Shown: positions 1-7,687 of the stretch, one piece after another | How the letters are laid out: each line of letters begins with the position of its first letter | How positions within the stretch are numbered: the first letter of the stretch is position 1 | Source of the DNA: JANPEF01 sp031413115 | GTDB taxonomy: Bacteria > Eisenbacteria > RBG-16-71-46 > DASYSL01 | Length of the DNA stretch: 18,024 nucleotides | Direction of reading: 5' to 3' | Assembly: GCA_031413115.1 (NCBI GenBank) | Contig: JANOEH010000057.1 | Coordinates: forward strand, 1-18,024 | Made by a program: the position numbers and the translations under genes | Notes under the pieces: model-generated | What the model was told of the DNA's origin: nothing | The model's database searches: none | What the model saw: the letters and a program-made list of their open reading frames with translations, nothing else

Positions 1-1176
1 TCCTCGTCGCCGACGCCCCTGGCGTCGACGCCTGCGCCCGCGTCGCGGCGCCCGCGACCGGTCGCGGGCGCCGCGTCCATGCTGCGCCGGCCGCGCCTCG
101 TGCTCTCCGGTCGCGCCTACGCGGTCGCCGCCGCGCTCGCCGGCAGCGCCGCCGCCGCCGCGCTCGTCACGCAGCGGGAGCCGCTGATGCGCGCGGTCGT
201 CGGCCGCTACGACCTGGTGCTGACCACGCAGCCCGCCGGCGCGACCGTGCGCATCGACGGCGAGAGCGTGGCCGGCCGCACGCCGCTGACCCTGCCCCTG
301 GAGCCCGGAGAGCATCGGGTCGAGCTCACCTTCGGCGAGTACGCGAACGCGGTGTTCACCGTCGACGGCGAGCGCGCCGGTCGCGTCGAGAAGTCCGTGG
401 CGTGGACCGGCTCGCTGGCCATCGCCAGCGCGGACACCGCGGCGCAGCTGCGCGTCTCGTTCGACGGGAGGCCGTGGGGCACCGTTCCGCTCTGGCGCGA
501 TGACGTGCCCGTCGGCCGCCACCGCCTGTCGTTCCAGGGCGACGGCCTGCGTCCGTGGGAGGAGGAGGTGAAGGTGAAGGCGGGGCAGTCGACGCGACTC
601 ACCGCCGAGCCCGAGCGCGTTCCCGACTTTGGCATGGTCACCGCGCGCGCCGAGCGCGTGACCTCGAACGGCGTCGAGGATGTCGATGGTGCTGCCGTCT
701 ATCTCGATGGGCGCGCGGCGGGCAACACACCGCTCGACCTCAGGTTGACGCCGGGCCCGCACTCGATCCGCATCGTCGCCGGCGCCGAGCAGGGGCCGGT
801 GCATCACGTCGACGTGCAGCCGGGCGGCCGCTACTTTGCCAACAGCACGTTCGGGCGCGAAGCCGAGCCGCGCGTCGTCCTGACGGCGCCCCGGACCGTC
901 TCGCTGGCGGCGCCGTCAACGATCACGGCGAGCCTCTCCGCTGGCGTGCCGCTGCCCGTGCGCCGCATGCGGCTGTTCCTGCGTCCCGCCGGGACGAAGG
1001 AGTGGACATCCCACGACCTGATCCTCGCCGCGGACGGTGTGCGGACGACCGGCGCGCTGCCGTGGCCGACCGCCGGGCAGGTGGCCGGCAGGACCGTGGC
1101 GAGCTACGTCGAGATCGAGACGCGCGAGGGCGAGGAGTACTTCTCGGAGGTGACCGAGACGCTGGTGCGCCCGTAA
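1..1176 (+). CDS. PEGA-repeat membrane-anchored protein, 5' end outside window
   Basis: The frame is open from the first base, so the gene probably begins upstream. The first ATG (79) has no Shine-Dalgarno sequence. The visible part starts with a Ser/Pro/Ala/Arg-rich linker, then one hydrophobic Ala/Val-rich segment (about residues 14-32 counted from that ATG) that would anchor it in the membrane. Three PEGA-like beta repeats follow: residues 45-105 (with GATVRIDGE and GRTPLTLPLEPGEHRVEL), 115-180 (VPVGRHRLSF) and 185-260 (AAVYLDG, NTPLDLRLTPGPHSIRI). The last 100 residues form an Ig-like region. PEGA repeats are extracytoplasmic surface or wall-associated modules and often end Ser/Thr protein kinases or secreted proteins. 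Linker plus helix plus PEGA would fit the C-terminus of such a kinase, but no kinase domain is visible here. The stop is TAA, followed by a hairpin. Confidence 0.75.
   Translation, partial: SSSPTPLASTPAPASRRPRPVAGAASMLRRPRLVLSGRAYAVAAALAGSAAAAALVTQREPLMRAVVGRYDLVLTTQPAGATVRIDGESVAGRTPLTLPLEPGEHRVELTFGEYANAVFTVDGERAGRVEKSVAWTGSLAIASADTAAQLRVSFDGRPWGTVPLWRDDVPVGRHRLSFQGDGLRPWEEEVKVKAGQSTRLTAEPERVPDFGMVTARAERVTSNGVEDVDGAAVYLDGRAAGNTPLDLRLTPGPHSIRIVAGAEQGPVHHVDVQPGGRYFANSTFGREAEPRVVLTAPRTVSLAAPSTITASLSAGVPLPVRRMRLFLRPAGTKEWTSHDLILAADGVRTTGALPWPTAGQVAGRTVASYVEIETREGEEYFSEVTETLVRP
44..75. repeat. Perfect 32-bp palindrome (16-bp arms, no spacer)
   Basis: Bases 44-59 are the exact reverse complement of 60-75, centred on ACCGGT. 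The repeat lies within the open frame of the PEGA protein, in its Arg/Pro/Ala-rich linker, ending 3 bases before the ATG at 79. No T-run follows, so it is not a typical intrinsic terminator. It could form a cruciform or an mRNA hairpin, or be a binding site. Confidence 0.8.
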
Positions 1177-1206
1177 GCTCATAGCGACAAATGTCAACCG
1201 GAGTGG

Positions 1207-1234
1207 ACGGCCCGGGGCGCAGGCTCCGGGCCGT
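1207..1234 (+). terminator. GC-rich hairpin after the PEGA gene, terminator-like
   Basis: ACGGCCCGG (1207-1215) pairs with CCGGGCCGT (1226-1234). With a G-T wobble and one more G-C pair the loop shrinks to about 6 bases. It lies 30 bases after the TAA and before comEC. The following TCGCGTTGCTG is only weakly T-rich, so intrinsic termination is plausible but not certain. Confidence 0.5.
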
Positions 1235-1270
1235 TCGCGTTGCTGCGCCGGGCGATGACGCTTCGGCCCG

Positions 1271-3790
1271 GTGCTTGCGTTCGTCGTCCTCATGATCGCT
1301 CCGCCTTTGTGGCCCGGCCTCGCGCGGCCCGGCGCCGCCGGAATCGCCACTGCGCCGGTGGCCGCGCTGCTCGCGTTCGCCGCCGCCGCTAGCGGCTGGG
1401 CGCCGGGCGTCGCCTGTGGCGACCCTCGCCTCCTCCTCGTGCCCTGCGTGGCCGGCCTCGGCCTCGCGCTCGCCGTGGTCGGCGGTCCCGTCCCGCGCCG
1501 GCCGCGGGCGGCCGCGGCGCTTGCGGGGCTGGCCTTCGCTGCGGCGTTCCTCGCCCACGGCGCGGCGGCCGGAGCGCGCGGCGAGCGGGCGCTGCTTCCG
1601 ACAGAGCTGATGCGGCGCGGGTGGATCGTCGCGCGGGTCCGCGGGCTTCCGACCGCGCGCGCGGGCGACCGGCGGATGTGCCTCGAGATCGAGCGCTCGA
1701 ACCTGGGCCTCGCGCACGGCGTGGGGCTCGATGCGCGCGTCCGTGGTGGTCCGCCGCTCGCCGACGGCGATCTCGTGCGCGGGCTCGTGGCGCTCGAGGC
1801 ATTTGACCCGGCGCGCAATCCGGGTGGCTTCGATGGGCGCGAGTGGGCGCGACGCGAGGGTCTTGCCGGCCGGGCACGCCTGACACCCTCGACGCTGTGT
1901 CGGCTCGCGGGGCCGGCGCCCGGCGACTTGGGCGCGCGCTTGCTCTCGCCACTGCGGGCGCACCTGCTGGCGCGCATCCGCGCGCAGGAGCGCGGGCGCG
2001 GGGGGGCGTTTCTCGCCGGCTTCCTGCTCGGCGATCGCAGCGGCCTCGACGCGGCCGCCGCCGAGGATCTCCGGCGCATCGGCGGCCTGCACCTGCTCGC
2101 CATCTCCGGGATGCACGTCGTCCTCGTCGCCGCGCTCTTCGAGCGCGCGATCCGCATGGCCGGCGCGCGCGGACGACGCGCGGCGTTCCTGCGCCTGATC
2201 GCGGTGACGCTGTACTGCGCGCTCGCCGGCGGCGCGCCGTCGGTGTGGCGGGCCGGGGCCTCCGCCGCGTGGCTCGAGGTCGCGGCGCTCCTCGGCCGAC
2301 CGCTGCGCGGCGCGCAGGCCCTGGCGCTCGCCGTGCTGACCCTGGTCGCCCTGCAGCCGGCGAATGCGCTCGACGCCGGCTTCCAGCTCTCGGTGTTCGC
2401 AACGTGGGGCCTGCTGGCGATCGCCTCGCCGATCGCCGCGTGGGCCCGCGCCCGGGCGGCGCGCGCCGGGCCGGTGATCTGCGACGCGTTCGTCACTACG
2501 CTCGCTGCGCAGCTCGTGGCGCTCCCGTGCCTCGCGCTGGTGTTCGGAACGATCAGCACGCTTGGCCTGCTGGCCAACCTGGTGCTCGTGCCGGTGACGA
2601 ACGTCGCGCTCGTCGCGGGGCTGCTCGCGCTCGTTTCGGGTGCGCCGCCGCTGTGGATCGTCGCCGACGCGGGCGCGCTGCTCACGCTGCGCATCGCGGG
2701 CGCGCTGGCCCGCACGCCGGCTGCGCTCGCGCCGCTCACGCCGTCGTTCGGCGCCGCGGCTACGCTGGCCGCCGTCGTCGCGGCGTGGACGCTACCCGGC
2801 CTCGCGCGGCGACTGACGCCCGCTCTGCCCGCGCTGGCAGGCGTCGGCGGTGGCGCGCTGCTCGTGCTGCTGCTTCCCGGACCCGGGCCGCCGGGTGGGG
2901 CGCTGGTCGTCACCGCGATCGACGTCGGCCAGGGCGACGGGCTCCTCGTCGTCGTACCCGACGGTCGCGCGTTCGTCGTCGACGCGGGCGAGGCGCGCCC
3001 CGGCTTCGACCAGGGCGCGCGCAGCATGCTGCCCGCGCTGCGGCGGCGGGGGATCGTGCGCCTCGCCGCGGCCGTCGCCTCGCACGGCGACCTCGACCAC
3101 GCGGGCGGCCTGCCCGCGATCCTGCGCGACGTGCCGACCGCGATCGTCGCCGGGCCGAGCGCCGTTGCCGAGACCTTGCTCGCGCGTGCCAGCGCGCGCG
3201 GTGGCGCCGCGGGGACGCCGCGTGCCGTGTCGCTCACGACAGGGGACGTGCTGCTGGCCGGCACCGGCTACGAGGTGCACGTGCTGTGGCCGCCGCCGGG
3301 GTTCCGCCGCGATCCGGCGTGGACCCCGAACCGCGAGTCGGTCGTCCTGCTCGCCAGCGTGTGGGCGCCGCTCGATCGGATCCGGCGGGCGCCGCCCGAC
3401 ACCATTCGCGTTCTCCTGACCGGGGACATCGACACGCTGGTCGAGGCGCGGCTGCTGGCGGCGGGCCTGCCGCGGTTGGATGTCCTCAAGGTCGCGCACC
3501 ACGGTTCGCACACTTCGAGCGCTGAGGAGTTCATCGCGGCAACACGGCCCGCGGTGGCGCTCGCCTCGATCGGACGGGCCAATCGCTTCGGGCACCCGCA
3601 CGCCGACGTCCGGGCGCGCTACGCGGCCCACGGCATCGCGTGGCGGGCCACGGACATCGAGGGAGCCCTCGACGTGGTGATCGACGCGACCGGCAAGCCG
3701 GGCCGCGCGCGCATCGAGGTGATCCCCGCGCGGGGCGCGTACCCCTTCGGCCTTGCGGCCGGATGCGCGGGCGCGGTACGTTGCGGGTCA
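1271..3790 (+). CDS. comEC: ComEC/Rec2 family DNA-uptake channel, 3' end unresolved
   Basis: This is the inner-membrane channel that passes single-stranded DNA into the cytoplasm during natural transformation. The N-terminus has hydrophobic segments and an OB-like DUF4131 region (about residues 110-205). The Competence domain (about 225-510) carries the FLLGDRSGL and LLAISGMHVVLV signatures (AISGMH near 277), with many membrane segments. A C-terminal metallo-beta-lactamase domain starts near 545, with IDVGQGDG (550), SHGDLDHAGG, LLTGDID and VAHHGSHTSS (HH near 742). Start is GTG 1271; an in-frame stop at 1256 rules out anything earlier, and ATG 1292 is an alternative. Conserved sequence ends near 3750, but this frame has no stop until 5156-5158, so the end given is an estimate. 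A TGA at 3793-3795 overlaps the purN ATG but is in another frame. Either a base is miscalled near the end or the stop has been lost. Confidence 0.85.
3753..3782 (+). promoter_or_regulatory. Sigma70-type promoter for purN
   Basis: TTGCGG (3753-3758), 18 bases, then TACGTT (3777-3782). Nine bases separate the -10 box from the purN ATG, so transcription would start about 2-4 bases before the start codon and give an essentially leaderless mRNA. This fits the weak Shine-Dalgarno sequence at purN. It is a match by eye only. Confidence 0.45.
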
Positions 3791-3791
3791 G

Positions 3792-4427
3792 ATGACGTCG
3801 CCCCGCACGCGCCGCCTCGCAGTCCTGGCATCGGGCCGCGGTTCCAACTTCCGCGCCCTCGCCGACGCCGCGGCAGGCGGCAGTCTCGGCGGTGTGCTCG
3901 CAGTCCTTGCCTCCGATCACGCCGACAGCGGTGCGGTCGAGCTGGCCCGCGAGCGCGGGATCGCGATCGAGACTCCCGAACCGGGGCCGTACCGCACGCG
4001 ACTGAGCCGCGAGGCCGAGCGCGCGTGGATCGCACGGCTCCACGCGCACGACGTCGATACCATCCTCCTGGCCGGGTTCATGCGCATCCTGCACGACGAA
4101 TTTCTCGCCGCCTTCCGGGGCCGCGTGCTCAACCTGCATCCGTCGCTCCTTCCCGCCTTTCCCGGGACGGAGTCGATCCGGCGCGCGCTCGAGCACGGGG
4201 TCCACGTCACCGGCTGCACGGTGCACCTGGTCGACGCCGGCATCGACGAGGGCCCGATTCTCGCCCAGGCGGTCGTGCCCATCCACGACGACGACACGCT
4301 CGAGTCGCTCGCCGCGCGAGTCCACGCCGCGGAGCACGCGCTGTACCCCGCGACGGTCCGCCGTTTCCTCACCGAGTCATTCACGCTCGAGGGCCGCCGC
4401 GTGCGCTGGGCGGGGGAGCCAGCATGA
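3792..4427 (+). CDS. purN: Phosphoribosylglycinamide formyltransferase
   Basis: Transfers a formyl group from 10-formyltetrahydrofolate to GAR, the third step of purine synthesis, in the cytoplasm. The 211-residue length is normal. The N-terminus has RLAVLASGRGSNFRAL, the phosphate-binding loop of the family. The catalytic Asn and His lie in LNLHPSLLPAFPG, followed by the HVTGCTVHLVDAGIDEGPIL block with the catalytic Asp. ATG 3792 places the domain start correctly; an in-frame TTG at 3753 would only add residues that lie over the putative promoter. The stop overlaps the HAD start (ATGA, 4424-4427), suggesting translational coupling. The ComEC frame runs through this gene in another phase, so an automatic annotation could miss it. 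Confidence 0.93.
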   Translation: MTSPRTRRLAVLASGRGSNFRALADAAAGGSLGGVLAVLASDHADSGAVELARERGIAIETPEPGPYRTRLSREAERAWIARLHAHDVDTILLAGFMRILHDEFLAAFRGRVLNLHPSLLPAFPGTESIRRALEHGVHVTGCTVHLVDAGIDEGPILAQAVVPIHDDDTLESLAARVHAAEHALYPATVRRFLTESFTLEGRRVRWAGEPA

Positions 4428-5158
4428 CGCTCGCCTCGGCCGAGGCCGTCCTCTTCGACCTCGGCGGCACCTGCCTCCAGATCGACCACGACTTCATCGC
4501 CGAGCGCGTCGCCGCGCGCGGTCCCGCGCCCGACGCGGCCTGGGCGCCGCGCGGCGAGCAGGCCGGGCGCCGCATTCTCGAGACGATGCTGCGCGAGGGC
4601 AAGAGCTCCGACGAGCAGTGGCGCGGTTTCTTCGAGGGCATGCTCGAGGCGGCGGGTGCGGCGCTCGCCGACCGGGACGCCATCTTCGCCGAGCTGGTCG
4701 CGTTCCACCGCCGCCACCACCTGTGGCGGAAGGTGATGCCCGGTATCCCCGAGACGCTGCGCGGGCTCCTCGCGCGGGGCTATCGTGTCGCGGCGATCTC
4801 GAACTCCGACGGTCGCGCCGAGGCCATCCTCACCACGCTCGGCCTCGCGCAGGAGTTCGAGTTCGTGCTCGACTCGCGCGACCTGGGCGTGGAGAAGCCG
4901 GATCCGCGCATCTTCCTCGACGCCTGCGCGCGACTCGACCTGCCGCCGGGACGTTGCGCCTACGTCGGCGATGTCGTCGCCATCGACGTCGAGGGCGCCC
5001 GCGGCGCCGGCCTGCACCCGGTGCTGTTCGACGCCTACGGCGCGTACGACGCGTCCACCTCGGGCGGGGCGCCACGTGCGGCCGAGCCCGCGCAGCTCCT
5101 CGGCCTGTTCCCGGATCGCCGCCACGAGTTGTCGCCGCGGCGGAGCGCCCCACGATGA
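4424..5158 (+). CDS. HAD-IA family hydrolase inside the purine operon
   Basis: A 244-residue haloacid dehalogenase-like phosphatase. Motif I is LFDLGGT (nucleophile Asp12); the second Asp of the usual DxD is Gly, a variant seen in part of the HAD-IA family. Motif II is AISNSDG (about 124-130), the motif III Lys is in VEKPDPRIF (about 155) and motif IV is YVGDVVAIDVEGARGAG (about 178-194). An alpha-helical cap lies between motifs I and II. The start is well supported: GGGGGAG lies just upstream and ATG overlaps the purN stop. The stop overlaps the purC ATG (5155-5158). The substrate is unknown. Its position between purN and purC suggests a nucleotide or pathway-intermediate phosphatase, which is inference only. 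Confidence 0.88.
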   Translation: MTLASAEAVLFDLGGTCLQIDHDFIAERVAARGPAPDAAWAPRGEQAGRRILETMLREGKSSDEQWRGFFEGMLEAAGAALADRDAIFAELVAFHRRHHLWRKVMPGIPETLRGLLARGYRVAAISNSDGRAEAILTTLGLAQEFEFVLDSRDLGVEKPDPRIFLDACARLDLPPGRCAYVGDVVAIDVEGARGAGLHPVLFDAYGAYDASTSGGAPRAAEPAQLLGLFPDRRHELSPRRSAPR

Positions 5159-6072
5159 ACGCGTTTCCCGCGGCCCGCACGCCGGGCCTTCTCGCCGTGC
5201 CGATCCCCGGGGTGACTCCGTGGCGACGCGGGAAGGTGCGCGACGTCTACGACCTGGGCGAGCGGCTGCTGGTCGTCGCGACCGATCGCCTCTCGGCCTA
5301 CGACTGCGTGCTGCCCACGCCGATCCCCGACAAGGGCGCGATCCTCACGGCACTGTCGGCGTTCTGGTTCCGTACGCTCGCCGCGGCGCAGCCGCACCAC
5401 TTCCTGTCCACGGACCGCGCGGACTTCCCGGCACCCTTCCGCGAGCACCCCGAGCTCGACGGGCGGACCATGCTCTGCCTCAAGGCCGAGCGCATCGACG
5501 TCGAGTGCGTCGTGCGCGGCGCGCTCACCGGCTCCGGCTGGCGCGAGTACCGCGCGCACGGCACGCTGCACGGAGCACCACTGCCGGCGGGACTCGTCGA
5601 CGGCGCACCGCTCGATCTGCCCGTGTTCACGCCGACGACGAAGGCCGAGCACGGCCACGATGAGCCGATCCCGCACGGTGCCCTGCCGGCGCTCGTCGGC
5701 GAAGCGCTCGCGCGCGAGCTCGAGGAGCGCAGCGTCGCGCTGTTCGTCGAGGCGCGCACGCGCGCCCGCGCGGCCGGCCTCGAGCTGGCCGACACCAAGT
5801 TCGAGTTCGGGCACGTGGCGGGGCGGCTCACCCTGATCGACGAGATCCTGTCGCCGGATTCGTCGCGCTACTGGGACGGGGCCGAGTACGCGGCGGGCCG
5901 GCTCGTCGGCTTCGACAAGCAGTTCGTGCGCGACTGGCTCGACCACAGTGGCTGGGACCACGTGCCGCCTGCGCCCGCGTTGCCACCCGACGTCGTGACG
6001 GCGACGCGCGCACGTTATCTCGAGGCGCTGTCCCGTCTCGCCGGTCCCGCGGCCGTGGCGGCCCTGCCGTGA
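5155..6072 (+). CDS. purC: SAICAR synthase (phosphoribosylaminoimidazole-succinocarboxamide synthase)
   Basis: Joins aspartate to CAIR using ATP to give SAICAR. At 305 residues it matches the longer, ADE1-like form rather than the roughly 240-residue form. Motifs in order: WRRGKVRDVYDLG, the ATP-loop region near the N-terminus; VATDRLSAYD; IPDKGAILTALSAFWF; ECVVRGALTGSGWREY; FTPTTKAEHGHDEPI; LADTKFEFG; LIDEILSPDSSRYW; and FDKQFVRDWL near the end. ATG 5155 overlaps the HAD stop as ATGA and gives a normal N-terminus. The stop overlaps the GTG start of purH (GTGA). It is coupled to both neighbours, consistent with one purine operon. Confidence 0.95.
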   Translation: MNAFPAARTPGLLAVPIPGVTPWRRGKVRDVYDLGERLLVVATDRLSAYDCVLPTPIPDKGAILTALSAFWFRTLAAAQPHHFLSTDRADFPAPFREHPELDGRTMLCLKAERIDVECVVRGALTGSGWREYRAHGTLHGAPLPAGLVDGAPLDLPVFTPTTKAEHGHDEPIPHGALPALVGEALARELEERSVALFVEARTRARAAGLELADTKFEFGHVAGRLTLIDEILSPDSSRYWDGAEYAAGRLVGFDKQFVRDWLDHSGWDHVPPAPALPPDVVTATRARYLEALSRLAGPAAVAALP

Positions 6073-7676
6073 GCGCGCCTGGCTCGCTCGACCCGTTCCA
6101 CCCGACGACGCTGTCGCCGCGGCACGCGCTCCTGTCGTTGTCCGACCGCACCGGCGCGGCCGACCTCGCGCGCGCGCTCGTCGCGCACGGCGTGACGCTG
6201 TGGGCGACCGAGGGTACGGCCGCTGCACTCGCTGCCGAGGGGATCGCCACGCGCCCGGTCAGCGACCTGGTGGGGCAGGGGGCGTGGCTCGGCGGGCGCG
6301 TCAAGACGTTGCATCCGTCGCTGCTCGGTGGCGTGCTCGCGCGCCGCGCCGTGGCCGAGGACCTCGCCGATCTGGCGGCACTCGACGTCCCGGCGATCGA
6401 CCTCGTCGTGATCACGCTCTATCCCTTCGAGTCCCTGCCCGTCGACGCCGGCTGGCCGCGCACCGTCGAGACGGTCGACGTCGGCGGCGTCACGCTCCTG
6501 CGCGCCGCGGCGAAGAACGTGCGCGACGTCGCAGTGCTGTCCGACCCCCGGCAGTACGATGCCTGCGTCGCGGCGCTGGCGCAGCACGGCGGCCTGCCGT
6601 GGGAGTCGCGTCGCGACTGGGCGCGCGCCGCGTTCGAGCGCACCGCGCGCTACGACGCTGCGATCGCCGCAGCCTTTGCTGCGCGCGCGGACGCCGAGGA
6701 CGCGGCCGCCGGCAAGCCCGACGCCGGTCCGCCGCCGACCTGGATTGCGGCGTACACGCGCGCCCGCAGGCTGCGCTACGGCGAGAATCCGCACCAGACC
6801 GCCGCGCTCTACGTCGATGCCCGCGCGCCCGCCGGCGGCGAAGCCTTCGACTCCGTGGTCGAGGGCAAGGAGCTCTCGTACAACAATCTGCTCGATCTCG
6901 AGGCGGCGATCGCCCTGGTCGCCGAATTCGTCGGTCCCGCCTGCGTCGTGGTCAAGCACAACGAGCCCGCCGGCGTGGCCCGCGCCGCCTCGCCGGCCGA
7001 GGCGTTCGAGCGCGCGTTCGAGGCCGACGCGCTATCCGCCTTCGGCGGCGTCGTCGCGTTCAACGTCGAAGTCGACCGCGACGCGGCCATCGCCCTGGCG
7101 AAGCCCTTCCTCGAGTGCGTGGCCGCGCCGTCGTTCACGCCGGCGGCGCTCGATGCGCTCGCCGCGAAGAAGAACCTGCGCCTCGTCCGCGCCGCGCCGC
7201 GTGCGGTCGGCGCGCGCTTCGAGGCGCGCCCTGTGGGCCGCGGCCTGCTCGTGCAGGGCGAACGTCCCGATGCGCCCGCGCTGCAGCTCTCCGTGGTCAG
7301 CCGTCGTGCGCCCACGCCCGCCGAGATGGAGGCGCTGCTGTTCGCCTGGACCGTCGCCGGCCGCGCGCGCTCGAATGCGATCGTCATCGCGGCGGGGGAC
7401 CGCACGCTGGGGATCGGCTCGGGCCAGACCAGCCGCATCGACGCCGTGCATGTCGCGCTGATGAAGGCCCGTCGCGCCGGCCACGACACGACGGGCGCGG
7501 TGCTCGCCTCGGACGGCTTCTTCCCGTTCGCCGACTGGGTCGAGCCCGCGCTCGCCGCCGGGATCACCGCGGCGATCGAGCCCGGCGGCTCGGTGCGCGA
7601 TCCCGAGTCGATCGTTGCCTGCGACGCCGCCGGGCTGGCCCTGGTGTTCACCGGGCGCCGCCTGTTCCGCCACTGA
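6069..7676 (+). CDS. purH: Bifunctional AICAR transformylase / IMP cyclohydrolase
   Basis: Carries out the last two steps to IMP. The 535-residue length is normal. The N-terminal MGS-like cyclohydrolase domain has LLSLSDRTG and GRVKTLHPSLLGGVLARR. The transformylase domain begins at RLRYGENPHQTAALY and includes KELSYNNLLDLEAA, FGGVVAFN, IGSGQTSRID, SDGFFPFADWVEPA and PGGSVRD, ending FTGRRLFRH. The GTG start overlaps the purC stop. Two family motifs are altered. The usual KHxNPCG reads KHNEPAG (Lys296 and His297 kept, Cys replaced by Ala), and the usual STGGT of the cyclohydrolase phosphate site reads ATEGT (46-50). The catalytic Lys-His pair remains, so activity is likely. The stop overlaps ATG 7676, a possible guaA start. 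Confidence 0.95.
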   Translation: MSAPGSLDPFHPTTLSPRHALLSLSDRTGAADLARALVAHGVTLWATEGTAAALAAEGIATRPVSDLVGQGAWLGGRVKTLHPSLLGGVLARRAVAEDLADLAALDVPAIDLVVITLYPFESLPVDAGWPRTVETVDVGGVTLLRAAAKNVRDVAVLSDPRQYDACVAALAQHGGLPWESRRDWARAAFERTARYDAAIAAAFAARADAEDAAAGKPDAGPPPTWIAAYTRARRLRYGENPHQTAALYVDARAPAGGEAFDSVVEGKELSYNNLLDLEAAIALVAEFVGPACVVVKHNEPAGVARAASPAEAFERAFEADALSAFGGVVAFNVEVDRDAAIALAKPFLECVAAPSFTPAALDALAAKKNLRLVRAAPRAVGARFEARPVGRGLLVQGERPDAPALQLSVVSRRAPTPAEMEALLFAWTVAGRARSNAIVIAAGDRTLGIGSGQTSRIDAVHVALMKARRAGHDTTGAVLASDGFFPFADWVEPALAAGITAAIEPGGSVRDPESIVACDAAGLALVFTGRRLFRH

Positions 7677-7678
7677 TG

Positions 7679-7684
7679 GGAGGA
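7679..7684 (+). promoter_or_regulatory. Shine-Dalgarno sequence deciding the guaA start
   Basis: GGAGGA lies 3 bases before TTG 7688 and cannot serve ATG 7676, because it falls inside that version of the coding sequence. It favours TTG 7688 as the start of guaA, although the spacing is short. Confidence 0.5.
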
Positions 7685-7687
7685 TCC

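Larger units (their letters stand above)
1271..5158 (+). other. Uninterrupted frame linking ComEC, the purN region out of frame, and HAD
   Basis: The ComEC frame stays open for 1295 codons. It crosses purN in a wrong frame (codons about 841-1051, Arg/Pro/Ala-rich, no recognisable domain) and enters the HAD hydrolase in the HAD reading frame at codon 1052. An automatic gene caller may report one fusion gene here and lose purN. I favour three separate genes, because purN and HAD have complete domains, their own starts and an ATGA junction. Confidence 0.7.

Noticed and set aside
1177..1206. GACA-AA-TGTC repeat near 1188 as an operator
   Set aside because: Four-base arms are too short to support a regulatory site.
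916..3264. 782-codon minus-strand frame antisense to comEC
   Set aside because: Ser/Arg/Pro/Ala-rich shadow of the comEC coding strand without motifs or a ribosome binding site.
6200..7675. Extension of guaA far upstream through purH
   Set aside because: The frame is open but encodes Arg-rich shadow sequence; the GuaA domain starts at LVLDFGSQYTQ just after 7688.
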